DNA of 64,000 nucleotides, from assembly GCA_902557735.1 (NCBI GenBank), contig CACEBC010000011.1, positions 1 to 64,000 of the forward strand, given 5' to 3'. The translations under genes and the position numbers were made by a program. The stretch is from Porticoccaceae bacterium. GTDB taxonomy: Bacteria; Pseudomonadota; Gammaproteobacteria; Pseudomonadales; Porticoccaceae. Below, piece after piece: positions 53,790 to 63,085 of this stretch (its first letter is position 1; each line of letters begins with the position of its first letter). Under the pieces are notes generated by a model. That model saw only the letters and a list, made by a program, of their open reading frames with translations. It was not told the origin of the DNA and did not search any database.

Positions 53790-54767
53790 ATGAATGAAAA
53801 ACGACCCAGAGTGATATTAACACGGAAATGGCCTAGTAAAGTGGAAACCAAACTGGGTGAGAAATTTGATGTCAAGCTAAATATCGATGACCATCCGTTC
53901 ACATTTGCGGAGGTCGAGTCGGCGCTCAGTGAGGCGGATGCAATTTGCCCCACCGTGACTGACCGCATAGATGCAAAATTACTCAATTGTGCCAATAATA
54001 CAGTCAAAATATTGGCCAATTATGGCGCTGGCATTGAACACATTGATGTTGACGCGGCTCATCGTAATGGTATAACCGTTACAAACACGCCTGAGATATT
54101 GACCGAGGCAACCGCTGAAATAGCAGTTGCACTGATGCTGATGATTGCCAGGCGAGCTTCTGAAGGAGAGCGATATATCCGTTCAAATAGATGGGATGGC
54201 TGGCGCCCAACGCAGATGCTATCTACTGGAATTACAGGAAAAACGTTGGGACTTGTGGGAATGGGACGCATTGCGATGCGAGTTGCTCAAATAGCTAGTC
54301 ATGGTTTTAAAATGCCAGTCCAATACTTTTCTCGGTCAGAAGTTTCAGTCGAGAAACTCGCGGGTCTTGAGGTGTCACGAGTATCGCTCGAACAACTGCT
54401 TAGTACATCTGATTTTATAAGTATTCATTGTCCCGCCTCTGATCAGACAAATGGCCTCATTGGGTCTGATGCGTTTAAGCTGATGTCCAAGAAATCATTT
54501 TTAATCAACACCGCGCGTGGTTCCATCGTGGACGAAAAGGCCTTGGCTTATGCTTTGAAGAATAAACTTATAGCAGGAGCTGGCCTTGATGTTTACAAGC
54601 ATGAGCCCAAAATTTACTCAGATCTGTTGAAACTAGAGCGCGTTGTATTGTTGCCTCATATAGGAAGTGGAACAGAAGAAACAAGGGAGGCCATGGGATT
54701 TAAGGTGCTCGAGAATTTAACCGCATTTTTTGCAGGGCAATCACCACCAGATTTGATCAGCAATTAA
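53790..54767 (+). CDS. D-2-hydroxyacid dehydrogenase (glyoxylate/hydroxypyruvate reductase type)
   Basis: A 325-residue D-isomer 2-hydroxyacid dehydrogenase. LGLVGMGRIAMRVAQIAS is the NAD(P) Rossmann loop; INTARGSIVDEKAL gives the catalytic Arg, YKHEPKI the Glu and VLLPHIGSGTEETR the His. The N-terminal domain (VILTRKWPSKVE..) is also of this family. It reduces glyoxylate or hydroxypyruvate, or acts on other D-2-hydroxyacids. ATG 53790 is preferred to an upstream alternative at 53769, which adds a Cys/Phe-rich stub. Single-gene unit, convergent with the MFS gene. Confidence 0.9.
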   Translation: MNEKRPRVILTRKWPSKVETKLGEKFDVKLNIDDHPFTFAEVESALSEADAICPTVTDRIDAKLLNCANNTVKILANYGAGIEHIDVDAAHRNGITVTNTPEILTEATAEIAVALMLMIARRASEGERYIRSNRWDGWRPTQMLSTGITGKTLGLVGMGRIAMRVAQIASHGFKMPVQYFSRSEVSVEKLAGLEVSRVSLEQLLSTSDFISIHCPASDQTNGLIGSDAFKLMSKKSFLINTARGSIVDEKALAYALKNKLIAGAGLDVYKHEPKIYSDLLKLERVVLLPHIGSGTEETREAMGFKVLENLTAFFAGQSPPDLISN

Positions 54768-54802
54768 CTCACAGAAAATTTTGATTTAGTTTTTTTATTC
54801 AA

Positions 54803-56155
54803 CTAGGCAGGACGTTTCAGGAGAAAAGCTGACATACAACCTATTAAACCGAATCCTGAAATACCGAGGAAGTAGAGTTGATAACCAAATTTCCCCGGAT
54901 ACTCTTGCAGCAGAGCAGCATTGATAAGTGGTAAGTAGATGTCAGGAAGATAACCAATCACAGACATCAAGCCAATTACAAGACCTTTGGATCGGTCCGG
55001 AATCTCACAATTGTAAAGTGTACTCCAATAAATCCCTCTGACAGCGTAGGTGGCAAAACCGGCAGCCAGAACTATTGCGAGCAGAGTTTCAGTCGCACTC
55101 GATTCTGGCATCAGAGCAATGGCGCATATACAAGACGTGGCAAATAACATTGCAAATCCCAATGTCCGTTCTCTCCCAAACCAATCTCCGATATAGCCCG
55201 TGGCGATCGCCCCTACCGGACGCATCCAGAGTTTCGCGACCGTAATCGATCCGACGGTTACAGCGGTAAGCGAATAATTTTCCTGCAGGTGAGCTGAGAA
55301 GGAATAGGTGGCCCAAAACAATTGATAGCCGCACAATATACAGATAGCTGCAATCCAAACGTCTCGGTGCGAAAAAACTAGCTTTGCTTCAATTAAAAGA
55401 TCTGTCGGTTGTGGCGAGGGCGAGCCGCATTTCGAGTCATCTAACAAAATGTATACAAGTAAAGTGGCTATGGCGATAGCGATAGAATACATATAGATGA
55501 CCCGTGTGAGAGCCAACTCAGAATCACCAGTTTCGTAATTCAGCAGGGAGGCAAAAACCCAAAGTGCCGCAGTAGCTAGAATGGCCTCTACCAACCCTCT
55601 GCCGCCGTCCAATAACCCAAAAAATCGACCTTGATAATTCTCCCCCGCCAGAATTGAGACAACTTTGATATGAGCAGCCCAAAAGGTCAATCCTGTCGAA
55701 ACGCCCCAGCCCGCAAAAATTAACAACAGGTTTTGGTAAGAAGGTATAGATGCCATCCAGATGCCAAGTAAACCGGTGACCACCAATGAGTTAATTATTA
55801 GGAGTTTCGTGCTGAAGCGATCTGCGAGCCAGCCGCTCGGGAGGTAGGTCACCGCAAAAATCAATCCCATTAACGCATAGCAGTTGCTGAGTTGAATTCT
55901 AGTGATATCAAATGATTCTAAGATAGACAGCTCGAAGTTTTGCCTCAGATAAAGCAAAGGAAATATGGCGCCTGCGGCAACGACTACGACAAATAGCTGG
56001 GAATGACGGTTAAGATACGCAGTATGTGACTTGGCCAAAGCAATAACTATCGCTGGGATTGAGGGTAAGTTTATCGAGATATGGGTCCTGCGCCAAGACC
56101 CTGAGACCCAGAAATCAAACGATTTGTCAGAAATATATTCGGTTGACTTGCCCAA
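54803..56155 (-). CDS. MFS transporter
   Basis: A 12-helix permease of the major facilitator superfamily. The signature between helices 2 and 3 is PSGWLADRFSTKLLI, and the matching one in the second half is ATGYIGDWFGRERTL. Helices span nearly the whole length from about residue 55 on. The N-terminal stretch before that is of uncertain status: the first codon available is TTG 56155 and another TTG occurs at 56038, with no clear ribosome site. Substrate unknown. Convergent with the dehydrogenase gene by 35 bp. Confidence 0.85.
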   Translation of the reverse strand: MGKSTEYISDKSFDFWVSGSWRRTHISINLPSIPAIVIALAKSHTAYLNRHSQLFVVVVAAGAIFPLLYLRQNFELSILESFDITRIQLSNCYALMGLIFAVTYLPSGWLADRFSTKLLIINSLVVTGLLGIWMASIPSYQNLLLIFAGWGVSTGLTFWAAHIKVVSILAGENYQGRFFGLLDGGRGLVEAILATAALWVFASLLNYETGDSELALTRVIYMYSIAIAIATLLVYILLDDSKCGSPSPQPTDLLIEAKLVFSHRDVWIAAICILCGYQLFWATYSFSAHLQENYSLTAVTVGSITVAKLWMRPVGAIATGYIGDWFGRERTLGFAMLFATSCICAIALMPESSATETLLAIVLAAGFATYAVRGIYWSTLYNCEIPDRSKGLVIGLMSVIGYLPDIYLPLINAALLQEYPGKFGYQLYFLGISGFGLIGCMSAFLLKRPA

Positions 56156-56187
56156 GCACGCTGAATATTATTCGAGAATGGTAAACA

Positions 56188-56263
56188 GGGGCCTTAGCTC
56201 AGCTGGGAGAGCGCCACAATGGCATTGTGGAGGTCAGCGGTTCGATCCCGCTAGGCTCCACCA
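56188..56263 (+). tRNA. tRNA-Ala (GGC)
   Basis: A 76-base cloverleaf with encoded CCA. Acceptor stem GGGGCCT pairs with AGGCTCC (one G-U), D-stem GCTC/GAGC, anticodon stem CCACA/TGTGG around loop ATGGCAT (anticodon GGC, 56221-56223), T-stem AGCGG/CCGCT around TTCGATC. All features are normal for alanine. Confidence 0.97.
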
Positions 56264-56661
56264 AACCTTTCGATTGACAGAGCCCAGGGAGTAAAGGCTT
56301 CGAATTATTCTTTGTGTGCTGCTTTTGCCAGCGTTTGCGGTGTTGAAGTCGTTTCTAGGCTGCAAAAATGATTTTTCCAAAAAAAGGCACTTCAAGTTAA
56401 GCATTAAACTCTCTGATCCCTCCTTTGATCCGTTTTCATTTTGGGACGGAATCTGCCGTTTGGCGTCGGCTGGATTGCATACTCGTAGGATTGACGGTAA
56501 GAGCATTGCAATGCTACTGGTAGGCTCGATTGATCCCCTGGAAGTAAATCTAATAAATACCAAAATCCAAGAGAAATGATGCTAGGAAGAAAAATTTGTT
56601 AGCCTTCAACTAGGGCAAGCGAGATTTTTAATGGCGTCTACTTAGGAAGCGCTTAACCTTT
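56264..56661. other. Intergenic stretch downstream of tRNA-Ala, no supported gene
   Basis: The 398 bp between the tRNA and the cysteine synthase gene contain open frames on both strands (56316-56579 on +, and one on - that runs into the tRNA) with unlikely composition and no clear ribosome site. Such frames commonly arise near tRNA genes. I saw no integrase, repeat of the tRNA 3' end, or second tRNA. Confidence 0.5.
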
Positions 56662-57657
56662 TTATTGATTTAACCATCGGGGAAATGACAGGCCTTTTAA
56701 TTCAAGGAATTCGGGGTTATAGAGTTTTGAAAGATATCTGGTTCCCGAGTCACACAGTATGGTAACAATACAATGACCTGGCCCCATTTCCTTTGCTAAT
56801 CTGATCGATGCGGCGACGTTGATTCCAGAACTGCTTCCAAGAAACAGGCCATCCTCACGTGTTAGTCGAAACATGACATCAATAGTTTCTTGATCTGGAA
56901 TACGATAGGCCTTGTCAATCTGAGTACCCTTAAGATTGTCAGTTATTCGTCCTTGACCAATTCCTTCAGTGATACTTGATCCCTCTGCTGTTAAGTGTCC
57001 ATTCACAAAGTAGTTGTATAAAGCCGCACCAGGAGGGTCTGCAAGACAAATCGTGATATCTTTCTTTTTTTGTCTCACAAACTGACTCACTCCGGCTATC
57101 GTTCCACCTGTCCCAATAGATGAAACAAAAGCGTCTAACTTGCCTTTAGTTTGATCCCAGATTTCGGGACCCGTGGTTTCGAAGTGACTAAGCCTATTCG
57201 CAGTGTTATCAAACTGATTTGCCCAAACTGCTCCTTGAGGTAATTCCTCGTCGAGTTCTTGTGCTAGCCGTGCGGAAAATTTGATGTAATTATTTTCATC
57301 TCTGTACGGTACCGCCGGAACTTTAATCAATTTCGCACCGCTAGCACGCAGCATCTCCAATTTTTCTTGACTTTGTGTCTCTGGCACCACGATGGTAGTG
57401 TTAAAGCCAAGAGAATTAGCAATAAGTGTCAATCCAATGCCAGTATTGCCTGCGGTCCCCTCTACGACAGTGCCACCAGGTTGAAGTTTTCCGGTCTCGA
57501 TTGCATCCCTGATAATATACCAAGCAGCCCGATCTTTTACTGACCCACCCGGATTGACGAATTCAGCTTTGCCTAGAATTTCGCATCCCGTTTCATTGGA
57601 TGGTCCACCCAGTCGTATAAGAGGCGTCTTACCAATCAACTCCACCAAGTTTTTCAT
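56662..57657 (-). CDS. cysK: Cysteine synthase (O-acetylserine sulfhydrylase family)
   Basis: A 331-residue PLP enzyme. The PLP Lys41 is in NPGGSVKDRAAWYI, the phosphate/substrate loop is EGTAGNTGIGLTLIA, VSSIGTGGTIAGVSQF carries the phosphate-binding Gly cluster, and LGSSSGINVAA is near the end. It makes cysteine from O-acetylserine and sulfide. It is the slightly longer variant common in alpha- and gammaproteobacteria, so true specificity (CysK or a related beta-synthase) is not certain. Divergent from the PQQ dehydrogenase. Confidence 0.88.
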   Translation of the reverse strand: MKNLVELIGKTPLIRLGGPSNETGCEILGKAEFVNPGGSVKDRAAWYIIRDAIETGKLQPGGTVVEGTAGNTGIGLTLIANSLGFNTTIVVPETQSQEKLEMLRASGAKLIKVPAVPYRDENNYIKFSARLAQELDEELPQGAVWANQFDNTANRLSHFETTGPEIWDQTKGKLDAFVSSIGTGGTIAGVSQFVRQKKKDITICLADPPGAALYNYFVNGHLTAEGSSITEGIGQGRITDNLKGTQIDKAYRIPDQETIDVMFRLTREDGLFLGSSSGINVAASIRLAKEMGPGHCIVTILCDSGTRYLSKLYNPEFLELKGLSFPRWLNQ

Positions 57658-57907
57658 AGAAAATAAAACTCTATCAATATAATAATCTGAGCAAAGGCAT
57701 TATAAAACATTCTAATCTTTTTTAGTCGCCGAGAGCTTCAATCCTGCAGATTTCAACCGGAGGTCATTGCGCATAATCTCAATAACCATATTTTATGCAA
57801 TGTTTCGCTGTTTTTATCGAAGGAGTTGTTTTGACGTAGACTGACTTTGGCGGGATAATCGTAAAGAGTGGAGCTTTTTTAATTATTTATTCAAACTTGG
57901 ACCGAAC

Positions 57908-60040
57908 ATGAATCACTTTTTTTTGAGCTTAATAGTAATTGTGTCATTTTTGTGTGTAGGTTGCGCTCAAGACAAGTGCAAAGATGACTGCGAGAACGCG
58001 ATATCGTCCTCAGAAAATGAAGTTAATTGGTCTTCTTATGGTAACGATTTATCAGAGAAACGTTTTTCTCCGATTGCGCAGATCAATACGAACAATGTTA
58101 AATCGCTTGGACTGGATTGGTCGCTCGACCTTAGCGATGCGATTCAATTTGTTAGTACCCCTCTCGCAATCGAGGGTGTTCTTTATTTCTCCGGTGACAG
58201 GTCAATTGTTAGAGCAGTAGATGGCGCAAGTGGAGAACTATTATGGACCTTCGACCCTCAAATTCATTTGCACTCTCCTCGGACCATAGCGCTCGGCTGG
58301 AATGTAAATCGTGGTTTGGCATACCTAGATGGTAAACTTTTCATTGGTGCTACGGATGGACGTTTAATAGCGATAGATAGCGTTCACGGGAAGCAACTTT
58401 GGTCTACTAAAACATTTGAACCAACCGAGAGCAAAGCAATTACTGGTGCTCCTAGAGCATTCAACAATATGGTTGTAATAGGACATGGTGGTGCGGAGTA
58501 TGGAACTCGGGGATATGTCAGTGCCTACGATGCCGATAGTGGTGAACAGCTATGGCGCTTTTATACCGTTCCGGGAAACCCTTCACATGGCTTTGAAAAC
58601 TCAGCTATGGAGATGGCAGCGGCAACGTGGTTCGGTGAATGGTGGAAAACAGGTGGCGGCGGGACCGTCTGGGATGGCATAACATATGATGAAGAACTTG
58701 ATCAACTCTACATCGGTGTGGGAAACGGGGATCCTTGGGACTATGATTTGCGGAGTGATGGAAAAGGAGATAACTTATTTTTGGGCTCTATCGTGGCTCT
58801 GGATCCAAACACAGGTGAATACCTTTGGCATTATCAATCCCTACCAGGCGAAAGGTGGGATTTCAAATCAACGCAGGACATGATCTTGACAGATCTTTTA
58901 ATTGGCGGAAAAAACAGAAAAGTCTTGATGCAGGCCCACATGAACGGGCATTTCTATATTCTTGATCGGAATGACGGCCAACTTCTGAGTGCGGAAAAAT
59001 ATGCCAAATCAACCTGGGCAGATTATATCGATCTGGATACTGGCAGACCTGTTTTGAGCGAAGAGGCTAAGTACAGAAAAGGCGGAGCATCCCGAATTTG
59101 GCCGAGTCCATTTGGGGCGAGAAACTGGCAGTCCTCAAGTTATAACCCCGAAACCGGACTAGTTTATATCGCGGAAACTCAACTGGGTGGCGAATTTTCG
59201 ATTGGTCCCGATCCAGAATTCCGTGATAAGTTCTTGCGAGTAAATATTTTAGTTGATTACAGCGAAGTAACTCAAAATGATGGAACCGGTTCTCTGCTAG
59301 CTTGGGATCCATTATTGGGTGAAATGGCTTGGCAAGTTCGGCATAGTAGTTTCTGGAATGGTGGGACGCTCAGCACGGCTGGTGATTTGGTATTTCAAGG
59401 CAATGGAGAGGGCTACTTTCAAGCTTACCATGCGCATTCTGGAGAGTTACTTTGGGAGATTGATGCGCAACGTGGCATTAATGCGCCGCCAATAAGCTTT
59501 ACCGTCGACGGTGAACAACACATAGCTATTTTGGTTGGATGGGGTGGCCTCTCGTCATTTGGTTTGCCGGTTTTTAGCCGAATGGGATGGAAATACAAGG
59601 CACCTGGGATTAGGTTGTTGAGCTTTAGCCTGTCAGGTAAAGCAGAGTTACCTGCTATCAACAACATGAGACACCAATTTACCCCTGCAGCTACGTCTGA
59701 TACCAAAATAGATATCGACAAGGCCAACGCAGGTAATGCGTTATATCACAACTCCGGATGCGGTGTTTGCCATGGCGGGGGACTTAATAGCGCGGGGTCA
59801 GGTGCACCTGACTTGAGAGAATCATTGGCTAATTCCAACTACTCATATTTCAAGGCCGTTGTGGCTGATGGGGCGCTTTTGCCTAATGGCATGCCGCAGT
59901 TCACAGATCTTGAAGAGAGTGAGGTGTTGGCGATTTATGAATATATGCGCCAACAAACGCGAGCGGCCCTCAATGACAGCCGGCTTATGCTCCCGGAGTA
60001 TGTTGAGATCAAATCTGAGCGAGGTCGCCATGAATATTAA
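57908..60040 (+). CDS. PQQ-dependent quinohemoprotein alcohol dehydrogenase-like protein
   Basis: A 710-residue exported enzyme: N-terminal signal (LIVIVSFLCVGC, possibly lipoprotein), an eight-bladed PQQ propeller (repeats such as GELLWTFDP, GKQLWSTKTF, GEQLWRFYTVPG; GGTVWDGITYD; DNLFLGSIVALDPNTGEYLWHYQ) and a C-terminal cytochrome c with Cys618, Cys621 and His622 (CGVCH). It should oxidise an alcohol in the periplasm and pass electrons through the heme. The vicinal Cys-Cys ring of most alcohol dehydrogenases (CCDVVNRG) is replaced by GWNVNRG. Substrate unknown; no PQQ synthesis genes here. Confidence 0.88.
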   Translation: MNHFFLSLIVIVSFLCVGCAQDKCKDDCENAISSSENEVNWSSYGNDLSEKRFSPIAQINTNNVKSLGLDWSLDLSDAIQFVSTPLAIEGVLYFSGDRSIVRAVDGASGELLWTFDPQIHLHSPRTIALGWNVNRGLAYLDGKLFIGATDGRLIAIDSVHGKQLWSTKTFEPTESKAITGAPRAFNNMVVIGHGGAEYGTRGYVSAYDADSGEQLWRFYTVPGNPSHGFENSAMEMAAATWFGEWWKTGGGGTVWDGITYDEELDQLYIGVGNGDPWDYDLRSDGKGDNLFLGSIVALDPNTGEYLWHYQSLPGERWDFKSTQDMILTDLLIGGKNRKVLMQAHMNGHFYILDRNDGQLLSAEKYAKSTWADYIDLDTGRPVLSEEAKYRKGGASRIWPSPFGARNWQSSSYNPETGLVYIAETQLGGEFSIGPDPEFRDKFLRVNILVDYSEVTQNDGTGSLLAWDPLLGEMAWQVRHSSFWNGGTLSTAGDLVFQGNGEGYFQAYHAHSGELLWEIDAQRGINAPPISFTVDGEQHIAILVGWGGLSSFGLPVFSRMGWKYKAPGIRLLSFSLSGKAELPAINNMRHQFTPAATSDTKIDIDKANAGNALYHNSGCGVCHGGGLNSAGSGAPDLRESLANSNYSYFKAVVADGALLPNGMPQFTDLEESEVLAIYEYMRQQTRAALNDSRLMLPEYVEIKSERGRHEY

Positions 60041-60071
60041 GCAGACTCAAGACTTTTGCATTGTTTAACAA

Positions 60072-60563
60072 ATGCTGATTTCTCGTTCGGGTGCGGAGTT
60101 TTCTGAATGCGGAAGTTATCGGTACGCGCTCTGGCGGTCTTGGGACAACGCATTACCCTCAGTAATGTTTGTATCCTTGAACCCGTCGATTGCGGATGAT
60201 CAACGCGAAGACCCCACGCTTATCCGCTGCATCAACTTCGCTCGTGCTTGGGGCTATGGGGCTATTTTGATTGGTAATCTTTTTGCGGGTATTTCCACTG
60301 ATCCTAAAAATATAAGATACATGGCTGATCCAGTGGGAAAAGACAACGATTCTTGGTTGCAAAAAATGGCTGAAATCGCTGAAATAAAAATTGCGGCTTG
60401 GGGCAATCATGGCCACTACCGTGATCGCGATTCTAAGATCCTTCAAATGATGGCTCCGATGTTTTGCATAAAAGAGAATACATCGGGCCAACCCGCCCAT
60501 CCGCTCTACCTGAGAGGATGCTTGCAACCAAAACCATATAAAAGGTTACCTGACGCTATCTGA
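60072..60563 (+). CDS. DUF1643 protein
   Basis: A 163-residue protein matching DUF1643: FSECGSYRYALWRSWD at the start, VMFVSLNPSIADDQREDPTL (about 31-50), CINFARAWGYGAILIGNLFA and AWGNHGHYRDRD. The family is widespread and has no established function. It starts 31 bp after the PQQ dehydrogenase stop on the same strand. It overlaps the convergent ABM gene by 8 bp at its end. Confidence 0.88.
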   Translation: MLISRSGAEFSECGSYRYALWRSWDNALPSVMFVSLNPSIADDQREDPTLIRCINFARAWGYGAILIGNLFAGISTDPKNIRYMADPVGKDNDSWLQKMAEIAEIKIAAWGNHGHYRDRDSKILQMMAPMFCIKENTSGQPAHPLYLRGCLQPKPYKRLPDAI

Positions 60564-60900
60564 AGAAACTGTCTTTTGGATTTCCGTCGATATCATAGAC
60601 TGGTTCATGTCGATCTATTCGATAAATCTGATTTTCACTAGTGATGATATTACTTTGCATGAACAGCGAGAGCATTTTTCTATAGTTCTCGTGTTTGAAG
60701 TGCTCGACCACTGAAGGTTCATCCTCCCAAAGCTCATATACTTGCATCCTATTCGGGACTACTGGGTCGGCAGCGAAGCAGTAGCTGATGCATCCCAATT
60801 CTTGCTCTCTAGTAGCTTTCTGAATTGGGATGGAAATCTTTACAACTTCATCTCTCTCCTTTTCTGTTTCAAAATCGATAATGGCCGAAATAATAAACAC
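60556..60900 (-). CDS. ABM-family (putative quinol monooxygenase) protein 2
   Basis: A 114-residue ABM-domain protein: MFIISAIIDF strand, a helix rich in Lys/Glu (ISIPIQKATREQE), GCISYCFAADP, and MQVYELWEDEPSVVEHFKHE, which matches the ELWED...H pattern of quinol monooxygenases. Not closely similar to the ABM protein at 1051. Single-gene unit; substrate unknown. ATG 60900 has AGGAGG just upstream in its reading direction. Confidence 0.83.
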   Translation of the reverse strand: MFIISAIIDFETEKERDEVVKISIPIQKATREQELGCISYCFAADPVVPNRMQVYELWEDEPSVVEHFKHENYRKMLSLFMQSNIITSENQIYRIDRHEPVYDIDGNPKDSFFR

Positions 60901-61135
60901 CTGTACCTCCTTAATTATGATCTCGGTATTTTTTTGAGGCTCGCGACAGAACTATTAATTTAGTTCGAGCATACTAGAAACCAACATTAATTGCGCTGAG
61001 TTTTTTTTCGGTTATGTCAGATTTTACAGGGCAAGAATAGATACTATATCCTCCAAATATTTACTATCATCGTATCTTGCGCTTCCATTTGTGCATAATA
61101 AAAGGCATTATCACAAACTGGCTCTGGAGCTCTTG

Positions 61136-61528
61136 ATGCGTTACATTATTTTGATGCTATTGTTGACTATCCCTTCCGTTAATGCTCAGACGGTCAAATT
61201 GGATTGCAAGACCAAAAGAAGCTTTGACGCGGAAGACTATGGCGTGAAAGGTGATCCGAAAACGGATACAAAGCAAGCATTCCAAGTAAATATAGATATG
61301 CGATATTCAAAAGCTGACATGCAGGAAAGAGACTATCGTGATATTGTGCTAGGTCCCACTCTTATAGTAATGGAGCACACGGAAGGACCAGGGAGCGATG
61401 GAAAAACGAGAACCAATACAACAGAAATCAATCGGGAAACATTAGCGGTTAAAACTGCGATGGCAGTTGATAATAGGCCCTTCAAAGAATGGACGGGTAG
61501 TTGTCGGTTGCTCCCAACAAGAGAATGA
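61136..61528 (+). CDS. Small secreted protein of unknown function
   Basis: A 130-residue protein with a clear signal peptide: MRYIILMLLLTIPSVNAQ, cleaved about residue 18. The mature part has two Cys (DCKTK and GSCRLL, near both ends), consistent with one disulfide, and is polar with Thr/Asp/Lys-rich stretches. ATG 61136 has GGAG at 7 bases; longer frames starting at 61091 would put charged residues ahead of the signal. No family recognised. Located between the ABM and SWIM genes with no obvious operon. Confidence 0.72.
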   Translation: MRYIILMLLLTIPSVNAQTVKLDCKTKRSFDAEDYGVKGDPKTDTKQAFQVNIDMRYSKADMQERDYRDIVLGPTLIVMEHTEGPGSDGKTRTNTTEINRETLAVKTAMAVDNRPFKEWTGSCRLLPTRE

Positions 61529-61617
61529 CGATGCATGCTCATTCCCCGGATCCCGCTAGACGCTAATGCATTTTATCAGAGAAAACTCATAGTACTGGCT
61601 TTCTTTGGAAATAATTA

Positions 61618-61986
61618 ATGGGTAGTGAGATCAAAGAAAAGATTTTTCGGGTTAAAGGAACGTCAGTTCAACCATACACTTGCAAATTTGTTCGTGATGG
61701 TGGGTCTTTGCGAATCAAGTGTGACTGCCCGGCAGGTATGTATGGCGAACCTTGTGAGCATTGGATGTCTATTTTCACTGGTGAAGATCAAGAGTACCTT
61801 GATTTGACAAACGACGATATTTCAGAGCTACAAACTTGGCTCGATGAAAGCGACCTCGATGAGGCGCTACAAAATCTCTTGTATTTTGAGGGTCACGAGA
61901 GAAACATGCTGGAAAACCTTGCTAGACAGAAAAAAGCATTGCGTGGCAGAGTGATGGATATTCTGCTCTCTGATCCTCAACCATAG
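61618..61986 (+). CDS. Small SWIM zinc-finger protein
   Basis: A 122-residue protein in which IKCDCPAGMYGEPCEHW (about residues 37-53) is the SWIM zinc-finger pattern C-x-C...C-x-H. The rest is an acidic helical tail (DDISELQTWLDESDLDEAL). SWIM domains bind DNA or protein in larger enzymes such as helicases; a stand-alone small protein is less usual. ATG 61618 has no strong ribosome site. No partner gene is apparent next to it. Confidence 0.78.
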   Translation: MGSEIKEKIFRVKGTSVQPYTCKFVRDGGSLRIKCDCPAGMYGEPCEHWMSIFTGEDQEYLDLTNDDISELQTWLDESDLDEALQNLLYFEGHERNMLENLARQKKALRGRVMDILLSDPQP

Positions 61987-62057
61987 TATGAACTTTGTGA
62001 GACATTAGCCTCCTCATAATTGTGTATTGACGAGGTCCTTTCTTGTCTTCCACCAGA

Positions 62058-62822
62058 TCAGATTACCAGTCCGCCATCAACAACGATACATTCTCCATTG
62101 GTGTAGCTGGAAGCTTCTGAGGCGAGATATAATGCTGTTCCAGCCATCTCTTCAGGCTCGGCGTGGCGGCCCATGGGAATTCTGTTAATTGCTCCTTTAT
62201 ATATTTGGTCATTGGTAAAGAGTGCTCCTGCAAATTTTGTTTTGGTAAGTCCAGGTAGCAAAGCATTTGCTCGGATATTATAGGGGGCGCACTCTTTAGC
62301 GAAGGCCTTCGTCATATTGACTATGGCGGCTTTGGTAATTGAATAGATTGCTTGACCCGGACCGGGCATTAGTGCTCCAGTCGATGCCGTATTAATTATT
62401 ATGCCACCATCATGATCTCTCATGAGCTTGCCCGCCTCCACTGACATAAAGAAGTATCCCCTTATGTTTACATCAATGGTTTTGGTAAAAGCTTTCAGGT
62501 CAGTATCGAGAACATGTCCGAAATAAGGGTTAGCGGCTGCATTATTAACAAGAATGTCAAGTCTGCCATGCCTCGCTTTTATCTGCTCGAAAGCACTATT
62601 AATATCTTCCATCCTCCCCACATTGCACGCTAGAGCCTCTGAAGAAGTATTAGTTTGTCTTATATCCTCCGCTATAGCTTCGCAGTCGTGGATTTTGCGG
62701 CTTGATACAATAACGTGTGCCCCGTGTTGGGCGAATACTCTTGCGATTCCCTCGCCAATGCCGCGGCTCGCTCCGGAAACAAGCGCAATTTTTCCTGTAA
62801 GATCGAAAAGATTGGTAGTCAT
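62058..62822 (-). CDS. SDR-family oxidoreductase
   Basis: A 254-residue classical SDR: SGASRGIG at residue 16, NNAA at about 93, YSITK at about 160 holding Tyr/Lys, and the ending VVDGGLVI. LVDDGG-style ends and ASEASSYTNGECIVVDGG place it among the glucose/gluconate dehydrogenase-like and FabG-like SDRs. Divergent from the haloalkane dehalogenase gene across 263 bp; a role in processing the alcohol product is possible only by context. Confidence 0.9.
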   Translation of the reverse strand: MTTNLFDLTGKIALVSGASRGIGEGIARVFAQHGAHVIVSSRKIHDCEAIAEDIRQTNTSSEALACNVGRMEDINSAFEQIKARHGRLDILVNNAAANPYFGHVLDTDLKAFTKTIDVNIRGYFFMSVEAGKLMRDHDGGIIINTASTGALMPGPGQAIYSITKAAIVNMTKAFAKECAPYNIRANALLPGLTKTKFAGALFTNDQIYKGAINRIPMGRHAEPEEMAGTALYLASEASSYTNGECIVVDGGLVI

Positions 62823-63085
62823 AATGTCGCGCTCTCAAAAAGTATTTTGTGCGCACTATCTAGGATTAGTGTCACCTTTTCAAGGGTGAAAGACAGCGCA
62901 AGGATTTTTGGCCAGCTGAAAAGAGTATTCTCCTGTTGCCGCAATCTCTAAGTACGACGGCGCAGTATTTGGTATAGTGTTTATCGATTAATTCGCATGT
63001 CATCGCCAACTCTACTCAATTACTGCCAACCAAAGTTGGACGGAAACACAGAGGGTATGTATTCTTCATGGTAAGGGGAAAATAA

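Noticed and set aside
56234-56579. Overlapping open frames on both strands beside the tRNA-Ala gene
   Set aside because: The leftward one includes tRNA sequence in its C-terminus, a common artefact; the rightward one has no good ribosome site and odd composition.
56188-56661. tRNA-Ala as a possible integration site of a mobile element
   Set aside because: No integrase, no repeated tRNA 3' end and no foreign-looking cargo was found next to it.
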